Shown here: positions 1 to 11,326 of the stretch, in pieces
Layout: each line of letters begins with the position of its first letter
Position numbering within the stretch: the stretch's first letter is position 1
Origin: Lytechinus pictus
Lineage: Eukaryota; Echinodermata; Echinoidea; Temnopleuroida; Toxopneustidae
DNA: 64,000 bases
NCBI RefSeq assembly: GCF_037042905.1
Contig: NC_087253.1
Span: 19,929,501 to 19,993,500 of the forward strand
Direction: 5' to 3'
Translations under genes and position numbers: made by a program
The notes under the pieces: model-generated
Databases searched by the model: none
What the model was told of the DNA's origin: nothing
The model's input: only the letters and a program-made list of their open reading frames with translations

Positions 1-200
1 TGAATGAATACCATTTGTCAGTTACACGCATCTAACAATTTTATCTATTCAGTTAATAGAATCTCGAGAGTGTATGCTTTTCATTTTTACCAATCTATAT
101 ACATGTATCTCTATTAAATTCAAGTGATTTTGTTAATTGCTTGCGCACGTCATTGAAATTTTTTTCAAAGATACTTTCTATCATATTGTTCAGTGGCGTG
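1..200. other. AT-rich flank, nothing recognised
   Basis: No open frame, RNA or repeat recognised. It ends in the 8-bp word GTGGCGTG at 193-200, the probable target-site copy of the next element. Confidence 0.5.
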
Positions 201-1264
201 CAGGGGCGGCGGGGGGGGGGGGGGTCAAGGGCCCCCAATTCCCCATATGAAAAAATGCCCCCTTTTCAAAATGTAAAATGCTCTTTTTAAAAATGAAATG
301 ATTTTTTGGCTCGCGCTTTGCGCTCGCATCAATTATTGTTTAGTATAAGGTATTCGTCCTATTCATGGTTACAAAAATGCATAGAATGTCCGGTTTTCAG
401 GTTAGAATATTACACATTTTTTTTCGCGCTCGCATCAATTATTGTTTATTAAGGTACTCTTCTGTTCCTGGTTACAAACAACGCTTAGAATATCCAGTTT
501 CAGTTGAGAAAATCACATTTTTTGGTTTGTGGTTCGCGCTCGCATCAATTATTGTTTATTAAGGTACTCTTCTGTTCCTGGTTACAAACAACGCTTAGAA
601 TATCCAGTTTCAGTTGAGAAAATCAAATTTTTTGGTTTGTGCTTCGCGCTCGCATCAACAATTGTTTAGTAAGATGCTCATCTTGTTCATACAAAAAATG
701 CCTAGAATGTCCAGTTATCTGGTTAAACTATGACAAATTTTCAGCTCGCGCTTCGCGCTCGCATTATTCGATTGATGAGATATGTAGTCCGTATCATTTT
801 CATTACTCACTAAACGCAGTCTTTAAAAGGTTCTTTTTTTCTGATCAGTATATTAAAAATTCAGCTCGCGCTTCGGGCTCGTGTTAATACTTCTGTTAAA
901 ATCACATCTTTTTTCCATGGTTACAAGAACTGCTCGGAATTTTTACTTTTCATGTCTTATTACATGAAATTTCCAAAAGTTTGAGCTCGTGATTCGCGTT
1001 TGCAACATCTCGCAAGGGTGCCCTTTTAACAGTAATTACGTCCATAATTGACCAAAAAGCGGGTTTTACAACTTCAGATCTGAAAAATGTCCAAAACCGC
1101 TCGCTCGAGAAAAAATAAAACCTAAATATATATCTTATCTATCAGAAATCACTTTAAAAATAATATCATGAAAATATCCGTTTGTACCAAATGCTCTTTT
1201 GGCATATAAGTGCCCTATTTTGGTTTTGCCCCCCCCCCGAAAATACGTTCCACCGCCCCTGCTG
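201..1264. mobile_element. hAT-like non-autonomous element with G-run ends
   Basis: The left end reads CAGGGGCGG followed by a long G run. The right end, read inverted, is CAGCAGGGGCGG next to a C/G run. Flanking octamers GTGGCGTG (193-200) and GTAGCGTG (1265-1272) agree at 7 of 8 positions, as expected for a degraded hAT target duplication. There is no transposase; the interior is an array of roughly 110-bp units each holding a small GC-rich hairpin. hAT assignment rests on CAG ends plus the 8-bp duplication and is inference. Confidence 0.55.
300..1010 (+). repeat. Diverged array of ~110-bp units with hairpin core
   Basis: The phrase GCTCGCGCTTCGCGCTCGCA or a variant recurs near 308, 425, 537, 648, 747, 865 and 980. 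Each copy is followed by an AT-rich stretch containing variants of ATTATTGTTTA and GGTTACAAA. The core CGCGCTTCGCG folds on itself. The short frames across it are not coding. The same core, in either orientation, recurs at 32.4-32.95 kb and 34.5-34.75 kb. Confidence 0.8.
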
Positions 1265-2343
1265 GTAGCGTGTTTCCGCTCCGAACAGGGGGTTGGGGGA
1301 TGATAGCAATAAATCGACACGAAAATTCATTTTTGTGGACCCCCCAAACTTTGGGGAATTAAACCATGTAAATAATTTTTGTTAATTAAAAGCCTATCCC
1401 GATTTTTATTCGGTGACTAGATTGTAATGGTTTTGTCGTGATATGTAATGAATTACAGTTAATATCAATATGCGAGCGAGCGAAGCGAGATAGTAAATTT
1501 TCAGTAGTTGGAAGACAGAAAGGTGTCCAAAAACATTTTTCAAGTGGTATCAGTGTAATGATTGCATCATGGAGCTACTCCATGATTGCATCAAAGGATA
1601 TGCATGCAGGGTGTATAAACATGTACATAATAGTACTACCATCTATCACTTTTGATGATGACAGTTTACAGCCTATTACGATTTTTTTTCGATGGCCTTT
1701 GTAATGGTTTTGTAATATACACTAATTATTTTATATCCTAATGCGAGCGAGCAAATTTTCTACACTCTAACAATATTTGATAAACCTGCTTCATGAGGGT
1801 AATTATGTGTTTAACCAACATTGGGCATTTCTTTTGGGCATTTTTAAAATCAATTGTGATGAATAGTTTGCACATTCTTAAATAAGTGCTGCGTATTTTC
1901 TAACCTTACTGGACAATACGGACAATTATATCCTTTGTGATACGATAGTCTGCATTGATAACTAAGCTTGCATGTCTGTTTTGCGTCCTCTGTAATTTAA
2001 GCAAATCTTTTTTTTACACTTACCCCAAACATGGACTTATTACAAACAACCGAACAATAATCTATATGTGGGAAAATAACAGCGCGTCGATTCAAGTAAC
2101 ATTTAATCCTTCTATTATGCATACAATTGCCCGGTTGATGTTATTAGCTAGATTTAAAGAATTTGTTTGTTGTTGTTGTTTTAGCTTATATGGCGTGTAT
2201 CATTCAGTACAGTATATTTGCGCCAGCATAATTTGCGGTAATTTTATATAACTTTTTTATATATAAATAAATTCAATAAAAATGAGGTATAGCGCTGCAT
2301 TATTTGCGCAATTGCACAACAGACTGTCATCACAGATCACTTA
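1265..2343. other. Intergenic, AT-rich
   Basis: No gene recognised. Around 1790-1930 there is a fragment (GAGGGTAATTATGTGT, then a TTACTGGACAATA-like phrase) related to the MITEs at 25.9 and 57.3 kb. The phrase GCGAGCGAGCGAAGCGAG at about 1470 is another piece of the hairpin repeat. Confidence 0.5.
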
Positions 2344-2351
2344 ACCACTTT

Positions 2352-3748
2352 CAGGCGCGTAGCCAGGGGTGGGGGGCGGTCGCCCCCCAAAAACGTCCCC
2401 AAAAAGAAAAAAAAAGAAAGGAGAAAAGGAAAAGCGAAGGAAGGAAAGGAAAGAAAGGTAGCTTTGTGGGTTTTTCCTTTTATTCTTTTTTTTTTCTCAA
2501 AAAAGAAACTCCTTCACTCTTCCTCTAAATTTATATATATGAATTTTGCTTCCGCGCTGCGCGCGGTTAAATGACAATACTGCAGTTCTCCTTTGTTTCC
2601 CTTACCCTTTCTCTAACCCTGTTTTTCCACCTCAGCTGTATGTGTTTCTTGCCAGTTAAAGTTCAAATATATATTTTATAGGGTATGAAATTAGAGTAAG
2701 GATAGACCGAAGTATATGAAGTTATCTTTTTTAATTGGTCGCGCAACTTCTGGTCGGGTCGGCTCCGGGCGGGTAAAATCTTTATATCAATTTCTGCCGT
2801 CACCTCCATATAGGCAACTTCTCCCGCTTTTCAGATCACTACTGAATAACCATGATTTGGGGGCAAACAGGTTCCTAATTTAAAAGAGAAAGGTATAAAA
2901 TTCGTGTCGTATTGAATAAAAAAAGTACAATATTTTGTTATCGAATTTCACTAAACTTCGCGTCATTTCCCTACACATTCATCTCCTGTCCTGTTTTGCG
3001 CCCTCAGTTTGAAATTTTGAATGACACTTGTTTTTATCATTCAAAATGAAGCGCATCAGGATAAGTAAAATAAATTATACATCATCCTGTTTTATATAAT
3101 TTCAATATATCACAGAAGTTTTAACTCTTTTCGCACCGTTTTCCTTGTAATGAAGTTCAATAATCTTAGAGGGAAAACAATTTACGAAACGTCCGCCCTT
3201 TAAAATTTCGGAGTTCCATTGCTCTGCGCGGGGAGGAATATCTTCCTCCCGGCATATATCCTTATTCTCCTTTGTTTTGCGAATCAAAGATATGCACTGT
3301 CGCTAAATTGTTTGTAATCAAATCTGATCTTTCCAAGGGAAGTATTCAATACTGATAACTTATAGAATACCCTTTTCTCGGGACCCTTTTCTAAAAAAAA
3401 TGATAAAACGCTTTAGCTTCCGCGCTCCGGGCAGGGTCAATATTATTTTAATTTCCTCCATTTTATCCCTTTTTGTGCGTTCACAATCACTTTTGAAAAC
3501 AAGTTTCTAAATCACAATACAGTCAACTGAATTGGGGCTGATATAAGTACTAGAGACAAGAGAAACGGCTCCTTTTCATTTTAATTCATGAAACACCGAA
3601 AGCTTCGCGCTTCGCGCGGGAGGGGGAAACTCCCCCTCCCTGCATGCACCCACCCACTAGGGAGCGCGCTTCGCGCGCTATGTAAGTGTTGGCACGCTCC
3701 GTGTGCATTTACTGCCCCCTCAAAAATGAAATCCTGGCTACGCGGTTG
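2352..3748. mobile_element. hAT-like non-autonomous element, 1397 bp
   Basis: The ends are CAGGCGCGTAGCCAGG on the left and, read inverted, CAACCGCGTAGCCAGG on the right. Identical octamers ACCACTTT flank it at 2344-2351 and 3749-3756, the 8-bp target duplication typical of hAT transposons. Inside are G/C runs next to the left end and four GC-rich hairpin phrases near 2548, 3416, 3600 and 3664 (GCGCGCTTCGCGCGC). No transposase frame is visible, so it must have moved in trans. Confidence 0.8.
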
Positions 3749-3835
3749 ACCACTTTAGATGTATTTTCTGGCCAAGCCCGGATCGGTACGTTGATCAGGT
3801 TTCTCAGCTACTGCATGATGTGCATTCGTAGCCTT

Positions 3836-4061
3836 AGCACCCCCCCATACCAGTCAAGGCAGCGTGATGTCTATTGACGATGCGTGGCGTCCAACTTAGA
3901 ATTTGGTCAAGGGTTACCCCTAAATATTTGATATCAGAAGCATTCTCAAGGTATTCTCTTCCGTGAAAGATATTCATACTTAGATTCTTAGTTTTATGTT
4001 TCGTCCCCCAAACCATCACTTTTGTTTTCTTTGCATTATTTCCTTTTTATTTATTTCAAAC
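3836..4061 (-). pseudogene. Fragment of a LINE reverse transcriptase
   Basis: On the minus strand the frame reads an N-x-K-K-T-K-V-M-V-W-G stretch, then about 30 residues later YLGVTLDQILSW. These two blocks, one shortly after the catalytic YxDD and one further on, are characteristic of non-LTR reverse transcriptases of the CR1/RTE/Jockey type. The catalytic core is absent and the frame stops soon after, so this is a dead remnant. The clade cannot be fixed from so short a piece. Confidence 0.65.
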
Positions 4062-4124
4062 AATTTGCCCAGTAAATCATAATGTTTTTGTATTTTTTCC
4101 TGAGTGCTTTTGAATAATTTCCTT

Positions 4125-4990
4125 TACAAAACAGAAACTCAACTCTTGGTTGTTAAAATAGTGGGGAGTTTGCAGCATAACGGGTAGAAACAGAAAAAGT
4201 TCTCGGTATTGTTAAAAATAGTGCGGAGTAAGTAACATAACTGGTAGAAACATAAACCAAGTTCTTGGTAATGTTAGATATATGGGAGTTTAAAGTAGCA
4301 TAACGGGTAGAAACAGAAACAGTTCTCGGTATTGTTAAAAATAGTGCGGAGTAAGTAACATAACTGGTAGAAACAGAAACATAGTTCTTGGTAATGTTAG
4401 ATATATGGGAATTCAAAGTAGCATAACGGGTAGAAACAAAAACAGTTCTCGGTATTGTTAAAAATAGTGGGGAGATGGCAGCATGACGGTTAGAAACAGA
4501 AACTCAATTATTGGTTAAAACTAGTGGGGAGTTTGAAGCATAATGGGTAGAAACAGAAAAAGTTCTCGGTATTGTTAAAAATAGTGCGGAGTAAGTAACA
4601 TAACTGGTAGAAACATAAACCAAGTTCTTGGTATATAATGTTAGATATATGGGAGTTTAAAGTAGCATAACGGGTAGAAACAAAAACAGTTATCGGTATT
4701 GTTAAAAATAGTGGGGAGATGGCAGCATAACGGGTAGAAACAGAAACTCAATTCTTGGTTTAAAATAATGGGGAGTTTGCAGCATAACGGGTAGAAACAG
4801 AAACTCAATTCTTGGTTAAAAATAATGGGGAGTTTGCAGCATAACGGGTAGAAACAGAAAACCAATTCTTGGTATTGTTAAAAATAGTGGGGAGTTGGTG
4901 GCATAACGGGTAGAAACAGAAACCCAGTTCTTGGTGTTAAAAATAGTGGGGAGTTGGTAGCATAACTTGGAGAAACACAGACAGTTCTTT
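4125..4990. repeat. Minisatellite, ~55-60-bp monomers
   Basis: About fifteen tandem monomers built on AAAATAGTGGGGAGTT, a GCATAACGGGTAGAAACAGA phrase and TTCTTGGTATTG. Two monomer types alternate in part (TAGTGCGGAGTAAGTAACAT and GATATATGGGAGTTTAAAGT variants), giving a higher-order period near 170 bp. An isolated monomer at 6775-6815 suggests the sequence between was inserted into or next to the array. The minus-strand frames here repeat a short peptide only because the DNA repeats. Confidence 0.85.
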
Positions 4991-5672
4991 TTAGGTGGTC
5001 AATGTCATCAAAGGTCATGTAAAGATCATGACGCGAGCGTCAAAGCTAAAACAATTCTCAAAATGGCCTATAAAATTTTTTGGGTACGTTTCAGGTCATT
5101 TTAAGCATTTCAAAATTTTGCGCGCGCATACGTATGCGCGTGCGTTTCCGCGCGAAACACCGTTTTGTTTATATCATTGCATTGATAATATAATTCTGAG
5201 CAATTAGATACCTTGATCAACCTTCTACGGCCATTAATAATGAAATTAACACCCGTTAAAGTTTGCAGCACGTGTGCGCGCGAGCTCTCACTATAGGCCA
5301 TATATGGGCAAAAACATGCCTATTGAAAATTCACTGTAGCTCTTTAAATAGTCGGTTGACCCCCGATTTTTTTTTCATATATCGATAAAGTATGAGTTGT
5401 AAATTTGATTTAATGTCACCACTGTCCCTCAATTATATTATGACGTCATCAAAATGGCGTCGGAAGTCAAAATATCAATTTTGCGTATAATGACGTCATA
5501 ATAATTATGCAAATTTTGCTCTAACTCCGTGAATATTGGTCAATTTTCGCCCAATTTTCGATATGTTGTAGCTTAGGTCTTATTCTTTCTGATTTGTTGC
5601 CTTAATTTTTCATTTTAATAAACGGATCATCCTGAAAAATTGCAAATAATAAAGGCATGTAATTTTTACTAA
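4991..5672. other. Intergenic with CRE-like palindromes
   Basis: No gene. Two TGACGTCA palindromes (about 5441 and 5490), each embedded in an AT-rich context, lie near a CAAAATGGCGTC phrase at about 5450. This may be part of the repeat that interrupts the minisatellite. Confidence 0.4.
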
Positions 5673-6545
5673 TTTTGCGTGTAATCTCTACAGGACATGA
5701 CTTTTTCTCAAAACTAGATTCTACATTCTTCTATTTCGTGAGCCATATCTCCTTTTTTTATTTTCAATTTTCCCTGAGCTTTTAGTATGTTGTAGCTGAG
5801 ATTCTAAGCTTTCGCTAACATTTCTTAATTTTTTAATCAGATGCCGGAATCATGCCCGTTTTTTGCTTGCAAAATTGGATTTGTAATTCTCAAATTTGCT
5901 TACGTGTAATCTCTATGGGGAATATCGTGGCTGAATAGATAACGCACTTGACTTAGCGTCCTTGGGGTCCCAGGTTCGAGTCCTGGGGTGAACAAGATGA
6001 TTTTTTTTTCTTTTTGCCACCTCGTACATGATCCTTTATGACAATTGAAAGGTATAAAAGTTAAAATTTAGCAAGATAAAACAGATTATGATTACTTTTT
6101 TCATATCACATGTATTTTGCGTGTAATCTCTATGGGACATGACTTTTTTTCAAAACTAGATTCTATATTCCTCTTTTCGTGGGCCATATCTCCATTTTTT
6201 CTTGTCAGTTTTCCCTGAGCTTTTAGTATGTTGTAGCTGAGATTCTAAGCTTTTGGAAATGTTCACTCTATTTTTTATCAAATGCCGGAATCATGCCCGT
6301 TTTTTGCTTGCAAAATTGGATTTGTAATTCTCAAATTTGCTTACGTGTAATCTCTATGGGAGCGTGTAAACTCTATGGGAAATATCGTGGCTGAATGGAT
6401 ATCGCACTTGACTTGCGTCTTTAGGGTCCCAGGTTCGAGTATTGGGGTGAACATCATATTTTTTTTCTTTTTTTTTCTTTTTACCACCTCGTACATAAGC
6501 CTTTATGGCAATTGATAGGCATAAAAGTTAAAATTTAGCAAAATA
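5673..6545 (+). repeat. Tandem duplication (~440 bp) with tRNA-like segments
   Basis: The segments 5673-6114 and 6115-6545 are direct copies, both starting TTTTGCGTGTAATCTCTA. Each contains a tRNA-like stretch (about 5922-5995 and 6381-6452) with an A-box-like GTGGCTGAATRGATA and, in the first copy, a clean B box GGTTCGAGTCC within a five-pair T-arm. The acceptor ends do not pair, so these are tRNA-related (SINE-type) sequences and not tRNA genes. The second B box has decayed. Confidence 0.7.
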
Positions 6546-8477
6546 AAACAGATTATAATTATTTTTTTTTTCATAAAACATGTATATATTAAAGAGACCT
6601 TTATCACAGTGCTTTATCATCTCCCGTCTTTCACAAGTATTCTATCCATAATGAACATTCAGTTGTCATCATGATGATCATATTGATCTGCATGAACATG
6701 GTGATAGTGATCATGATGGCGAGAATAAGGACAGACCACCTAATTCGTCCGCATGACGAATTAAAATCTAGTTATTTTTAAAAATAGTGGGGAGTTAATA
6801 GCATAACGATTAAAAAAAAAATATTTTTCTTACAGGACCAGGATGAAAAACAGTGTCCTGATCTTGTTATCCTGCTTAAATATATTTGAATAAAATATAT
6901 AAAATTAAGTAAATTTCACGACCCCTCGCGATGTTACCTATCGGGCCACGTGTTTTTCATGCTAACATGATTTTCAGAATACCAATCGTGTTATAGCTAA
7001 CAGCACTTTTGTGTTAACACGGTTTTCAGTATACCACCCCAGGAGTGATCCCCGATTTCAAAACGATGTTTTTTCATTTCTTATAGGTCTCACTGAATTT
7101 CTTCTGCATTCTATCAAGTGCTTGTGTAGGTTATTGTTGATCTTGTAAATCTTGTAAATTACCTTAATTATTTTATCGCTAGTAGAGTGAAATTCTTATC
7201 ATTTCTCTTCGTCTCCCTAGACCCTCAATCTTATACTTTCTTATTCCTATTCCCTATCCTGATTCATTTTATAATGTTATCAAGCTTTTTCGCATTACAT
7301 GTACTTTCCGTTATCATGGTTATGATATATTCAATTATGGTATATCCTGAAATTGTTTTTAAGGTTTCCGATATTAATTCCATTCTACATTGGAATTCCA
7401 ACTACCCCCTTCTTTTTTTGAACTCCATTTACACCAGATCTGTTCAAACAAGATTTCTATAAATATTTGAATTTTCAATTTCTATTGCAAGTTTATTTAG
7501 AATGCTTCTTTCATATTACTTTTCAGCGCCGATGTGTTGATGTATTTACTAGTTAATTTTTCAAATTTTGCAGTTTAAATGTTATTTTTCTAAATGCATC
7601 ACTAGGCCTATCTACTTTAATGTTTTTGCCCCCTACCTTTACATTCCCCCTTTTCGGCGTGCAATAGTTTGTGCAAGAGTATTTATATATTTGATTTATG
7701 TCTTGCGACCGGCATGACTGTGTGGGGGTAAGTGCCTTCTGGCAACAGAGCTGAATTTCGCATTGCGCCCTCTGACCCACATGCCGTTTTCTTTGCATGC
7801 TCGTATGTACTGTAGTTGTTTTTTTCTGAAGAAGTGTGTTTGTAATATTTTGTATTGGTCGAATAAATGATAATAATAATAATAATACATTGTGACAAGT
7901 TGTATTTCGTGTTAAAGCTAAGTATATGTTTTTTCCAAGCTCATTGAAAATTCAATTTTGGCGAATTATTGTTGGTTGTTGGGTGGCTGGTCACATGTTT
8001 GATTTTGTGATGTAATTGTGATATTGATTGCCCCATGATTTATTATTTATCGTGTCTAACGTTTGATTTTAATTTGATTTACTATGTAAACGTTGATTTT
8101 AATGTGAATAAATTATCAAATTTACAAGGATATATGGTGCTGTGAGCATTAATTACGCAAATATGGTGGTAATAAAATATTACTTTTCTATGGGTATGCC
8201 TACTGCCTACACAGTTAGGCCTACACAAAATCGTTGAAAAAGTTCCATAAAATTTCGATAAAACTTGGTTTACCATTACTGCATTATTTACCAAGGGTTG
8301 TTGTTCTTATAACAGTGGTTCAATTATGGGCTTAATAAGGCGATACTAATTTGGAGTGAAATTTGCCACATCGTTCAACGGCACGAACCTTTATCGTGAA
8401 TATGCGGGCTCCCTTAAAAGCAGAAAGTCAGTAACGGATTTTTTTTATTGTTTTCTATTCCTTATTGTTTATTACAG
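6546..8477. other. Upstream region of the GPCR gene
   Basis: No coding exon recognised. It contains one stray minisatellite monomer (6775-6815) and a short ATT/AAT microsatellite (about 7868-7887). The last 30 bases are a strong splice acceptor (pyrimidine tract then ATTACAG), implying a non-coding 5' exon somewhere upstream that cannot be located by eye. Confidence 0.5.
8448..8477 (+). promoter_or_regulatory. Probable 3' splice site before the GPCR start
   Basis: A T-rich tract ends in TTATTACAG, 13 bases before the chosen ATG. It decides the start: the 45 extra residues possible upstream would span this intron. Confidence 0.6.
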
Positions 8478-8490
8478 CAAAGAGGTAAAC

Positions 8491-9738
8491 ATGGAGAACT
8501 TAGAGAGCATCGATTCTGTCAATGACACAGAAGGTCCACGAGTTGGAATGCTTCATGATGCCAACGAAAACGGGTCCATTGACCCGGTAGAGAAGGTCAG
8601 CATTGTTGCTATGATCTTCCTACCAATCATCATCTTCGTAGGTGTCTTTGGAAACACTCTAGACTGCATTGCCGTGATCAGCATCCAAAAGCTCCGCACA
8701 GTGGCGAATTCCTTCCTGGTCTCTCTGGCAATATCCGACCTTGCTGTCTGTATCATTGTCCTCCCACTTGGTCTCTACGAAGCCATCGATTTCGGTAGCT
8801 GGTACCTTGGTGATATCCTCTGCAACACTTGGTTCACACTGGACATCATCCTCAGTACTGCTTCAGTTTGGAACCTCTGTGCAATTGCAGGAGATCGCTA
8901 TCTGGCAATCACCAAGCCCATCTGGTATGCGAACAGAAGATCTAGCAGATTAGCTTTCATTGCTATTGCAGCGGTTTGGGGCTTACCGGTGCTACTCACG
9001 GTTCCCTCTACTATTTTAATGTATCATAACGCCCGTGATTATGAAAACGTATGCTACGTAAATGTCAATTTTTCGTACTTTACTATCGCTTGCATCCTCG
9101 CTTTCTTCCTACCGTGTGTACTTGTTCTTGGTGTCTATATTCGTATCTTCTTGGCCGCAAGGGATCACTTCCTGCGAAAACCGTCTGCAGCTCGTAACCG
9201 GAAGAAGTCCTCGAGCGCTGGCACTGACCGCAGTTTGGACAGCATGGGTGATAGCAGCGGTAATGCAAACGCGGGCGTTACGATCAATGGCAAGACGGAG
9301 TATACGATGACCGGAAGTGCGGGGAGTATCAACGCTCTCAACAACCCCGCAAGGAAGAACAGTACGTCCGCTGCGACAGAGAGCTTCTTGGAACTTCTGG
9401 ACAACCGCCCACCACTGAAACAACGCACGTCCAGGATCCCACGGATTTCAGTAAGCAGGGAGAAGAAAGCTGCTATAGTCCTTTCCATCGTAGTAGGTGC
9501 CTTTATCATCTGCTGGTTACCATACTTCACTGTTGTTCTTATTTATGCTGCCTCTGGTGGAAGAATTATGGCATCAGATGAGATTTTCGTCGCATTCTCC
9601 TGGTTAGGCTGGTCAAACAGCATCATCAATCCCATCATCTACACTATCTATACCAAGGATTTCAGGAAAGCTTTCAAATACATCTTAAAATGCCAGTGCG
9701 ACAGTTTGATACCAACGCGTACATCAAGCTCAAGCTAG
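8491..9738 (+). CDS. Class A (rhodopsin-like) aminergic-type GPCR
   Basis: A 415-residue seven-helix plasma-membrane receptor in one uninterrupted coding exon. Visible landmarks: N-glycosylation sites at N11 and N27; TM1 GN (54-55); TM2 LAISDLAV (79-86); TM3 with C111 and D118, the aspartate that binds amines in aminergic receptors; D135-R136-Y137; ECL2 C188; TM5 P208; TM6 CWLPYF (341-346); TM7 NPIIY (380-384). Intracellular loop 3 (about 220-324) is long and Ser-rich. The TM5 positions that are serines in catecholamine receptors read A200, C201 and A204, and the usual TM7 tyrosine is W374, so the ligand is not assignable. I start at 8491 because an acceptor (CAG ending at 8477) lies 13 bases upstream and AAACATGG is a good initiation context. 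The same frame open back to 8356 is probably intronic. Confidence 0.9.
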   Translation: MENLESIDSVNDTEGPRVGMLHDANENGSIDPVEKVSIVAMIFLPIIIFVGVFGNTLDCIAVISIQKLRTVANSFLVSLAISDLAVCIIVLPLGLYEAIDFGSWYLGDILCNTWFTLDIILSTASVWNLCAIAGDRYLAITKPIWYANRRSSRLAFIAIAAVWGLPVLLTVPSTILMYHNARDYENVCYVNVNFSYFTIACILAFFLPCVLVLGVYIRIFLAARDHFLRKPSAARNRKKSSSAGTDRSLDSMGDSSGNANAGVTINGKTEYTMTGSAGSINALNNPARKNSTSAATESFLELLDNRPPLKQRTSRIPRISVSREKKAAIVLSIVVGAFIICWLPYFTVVLIYAASGGRIMASDEIFVAFSWLGWSNSIINPIIYTIYTKDFRKAFKYILKCQCDSLIPTRTSSSS

Positions 9739-9826
9739 CAATGTCCACAATCTTGTAAATAAGACATTCGACTTTTTTTTCCCACAAATATATTTAACAG
9801 GTGTTTGATGATTCTTCTTCAGTGGA

Positions 9827-9832
9827 AATAAA
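9827..9832 (+). other. Polyadenylation signal AATAAA for the GPCR
   Basis: AATAAA lies 89 bases after the GPCR stop, with no competing signal before it. It is the likely 3' end of the transcript. Confidence 0.6.
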
Positions 9833-9933
9833 CGATTGACTTGGACACTTATGATAATTATGTCATAAAAGAGGAACAGTTTTCTGAGTGGATGTAGACA
9901 GACATTGGACCAGTAATATTAAACTACAGCATT

Positions 9934-10711
9934 CAGGGGCGGATCCAGCTTTTTATAAAGGGGGGGGGGTTGGGGTTGTATGCGAGGGAGCGTAGCGACC
10001 GAGTCCAAGCGAGCGGAGCGAGCGAGGGGGGAGGGTGTGGGAGGGGGGTGTCCCCCCTCTTACAGTAGGGAAAATTTTTGAAAATCTGTGTGTGAAAATT
10101 GCGTTTTCTTGCATCTAAAACACCACTCTTTTTGGTATAGAGGTCGTTGCCAAATTAACCCCCATGAAAATTTGTAAAATTAAGTTGCATTTTCCTGCAA
10201 TGTAAGGCCAGTTAACAACACAGATACAAAGAATTGGGGACCTTGGAATAAACACTTAAAATATCCCCAAAGTTGCCAAATTTTGACAGAAAATCCCCAA
10301 ATTCGTTTTTCATAAAACTCAATATTATTTTCATTCCCAAATATTTATTTTTCATCCCCAAAGACTTCAACAATCCCCCAATTTATTTTATTTTTTTTAA
10401 TGTGGGGATTTTGGGGATGAGAATCGGCAACGCTGGCCTAGCTTGTCACTTCGGCGGTGGCCCGTGTCCTCAAAAAAGCTGATGGGGGGGGGGGGGCAAG
10501 GGACTCTGTGACATTTGTTCACCCAACCCCCCCCCTCCCCCAAAAAGAAATAATAATAATAATAATAATAAATGAAATAAATACATAGAAATAGAATAAA
10601 ATAAAATTACAAGTTTAAAAAAAAAGATAAGATTTAAAAAAATGGTCCCCGGATTTTTTTTTTTTTGGGGGGGTTGCAACCCCCCCAACCCCCCCTCTAG
10701 ATCCGCTTCTG
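9934..10711. mobile_element. hAT-like element with G-run ends
   Basis: Left end CAGGGGCGGATCCAGC and inverted right end CAGAAGCGGATCTAGAGG are terminal inverted repeats, each followed by a long G run. GCATT occurs directly outside both ends (9929-9933 and 10712-10716), a 5-bp duplication. The first 100 bases include GCGAGCGGAGCGAGCGAGG, related to the hairpin core. No transposase. It sits 100 bp after the GPCR polyadenylation signal. Confidence 0.65.
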
Positions 10712-10740
10712 GCATTGACCTAATTATGTTAATGGCTATT

Positions 10741-11235
10741 ATATGACACCTAGATAGATCCTTGTGATTTGATTGGTTGCTTGATATCGTTTATTCAGCC
10801 CATTTTGCAATGACGGCATCAACCGTGCAATTTGTGATCCAATCATCGTGCAATTTTGGATCCATACGATTTTGTCCATTGCACGCGCACATCGAGACTG
10901 CAGGCGGCAGGGACTTCTCGTGTTTCCAGTGCACATGTTGTAATGACGTAACAATCAGCAGACCGAACTCTTGCATCGAAATTCATAAATTTCATATGAA
11001 AAATCAATTTTTAGGTGTCATATAAACCAAATAATGAATGTTTTTCTTCAGTCGTGCAATGGACATGCAGAATACTCCATTCGGTGAAAGATTAAAAATG
11101 AATGATCCATTCAACTCGGCTACGCCTCGTTGAATGGATCATTTCATCTTTCACCTCATAAAGTATTCTTTCCATTGCACTCATAAACATTCATGATTGT
11201 ATACAGTTTCACCAATGAAATGATTGCCATAAAAT
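10741..11235. repeat. Hairpin-bearing dispersed repeat, copy A
   Basis: The first 283 bp are bounded by perfect 12-bp inverted ends ATATGACACCTA / TAGGTGTCATAT (11012-11023). After this comes a long imperfect hairpin whose core is a perfect 14-bp stem (11101-11114 with 11130-11143) around the 15-base loop CTCGGCTACGCCTCG. The hairpin arms extend about 60 bases to matching TGCAATGGAC-type phrases. Confidence 0.75.
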
Positions 11236-11326
11236 TGATCGGTTTGGAGATGAATTCGTTGGTGTAACTACATGTATATCATATGGGTGTATTGAAATAA
11301 ATCAATTTGCAATCGATTGCAAACAT

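Noticed and set aside
4153-4990. CRISPR-like regular spacing in the 4.1-5.0 kb array
   Set aside because: The monomers are contiguous diverged tandem copies without unique spacers, and the window is eukaryotic.
5922-5995. A tRNA gene
   Set aside because: The T arm and B box are good, but the acceptor arms do not pair and a degraded tandem copy follows; it is a tRNA-related repeat.
8356-8490. N-terminal extension of the GPCR
   Set aside because: A strong splice acceptor lies inside it, the sequence lacks coding character and the Met at 8491 has a better context.
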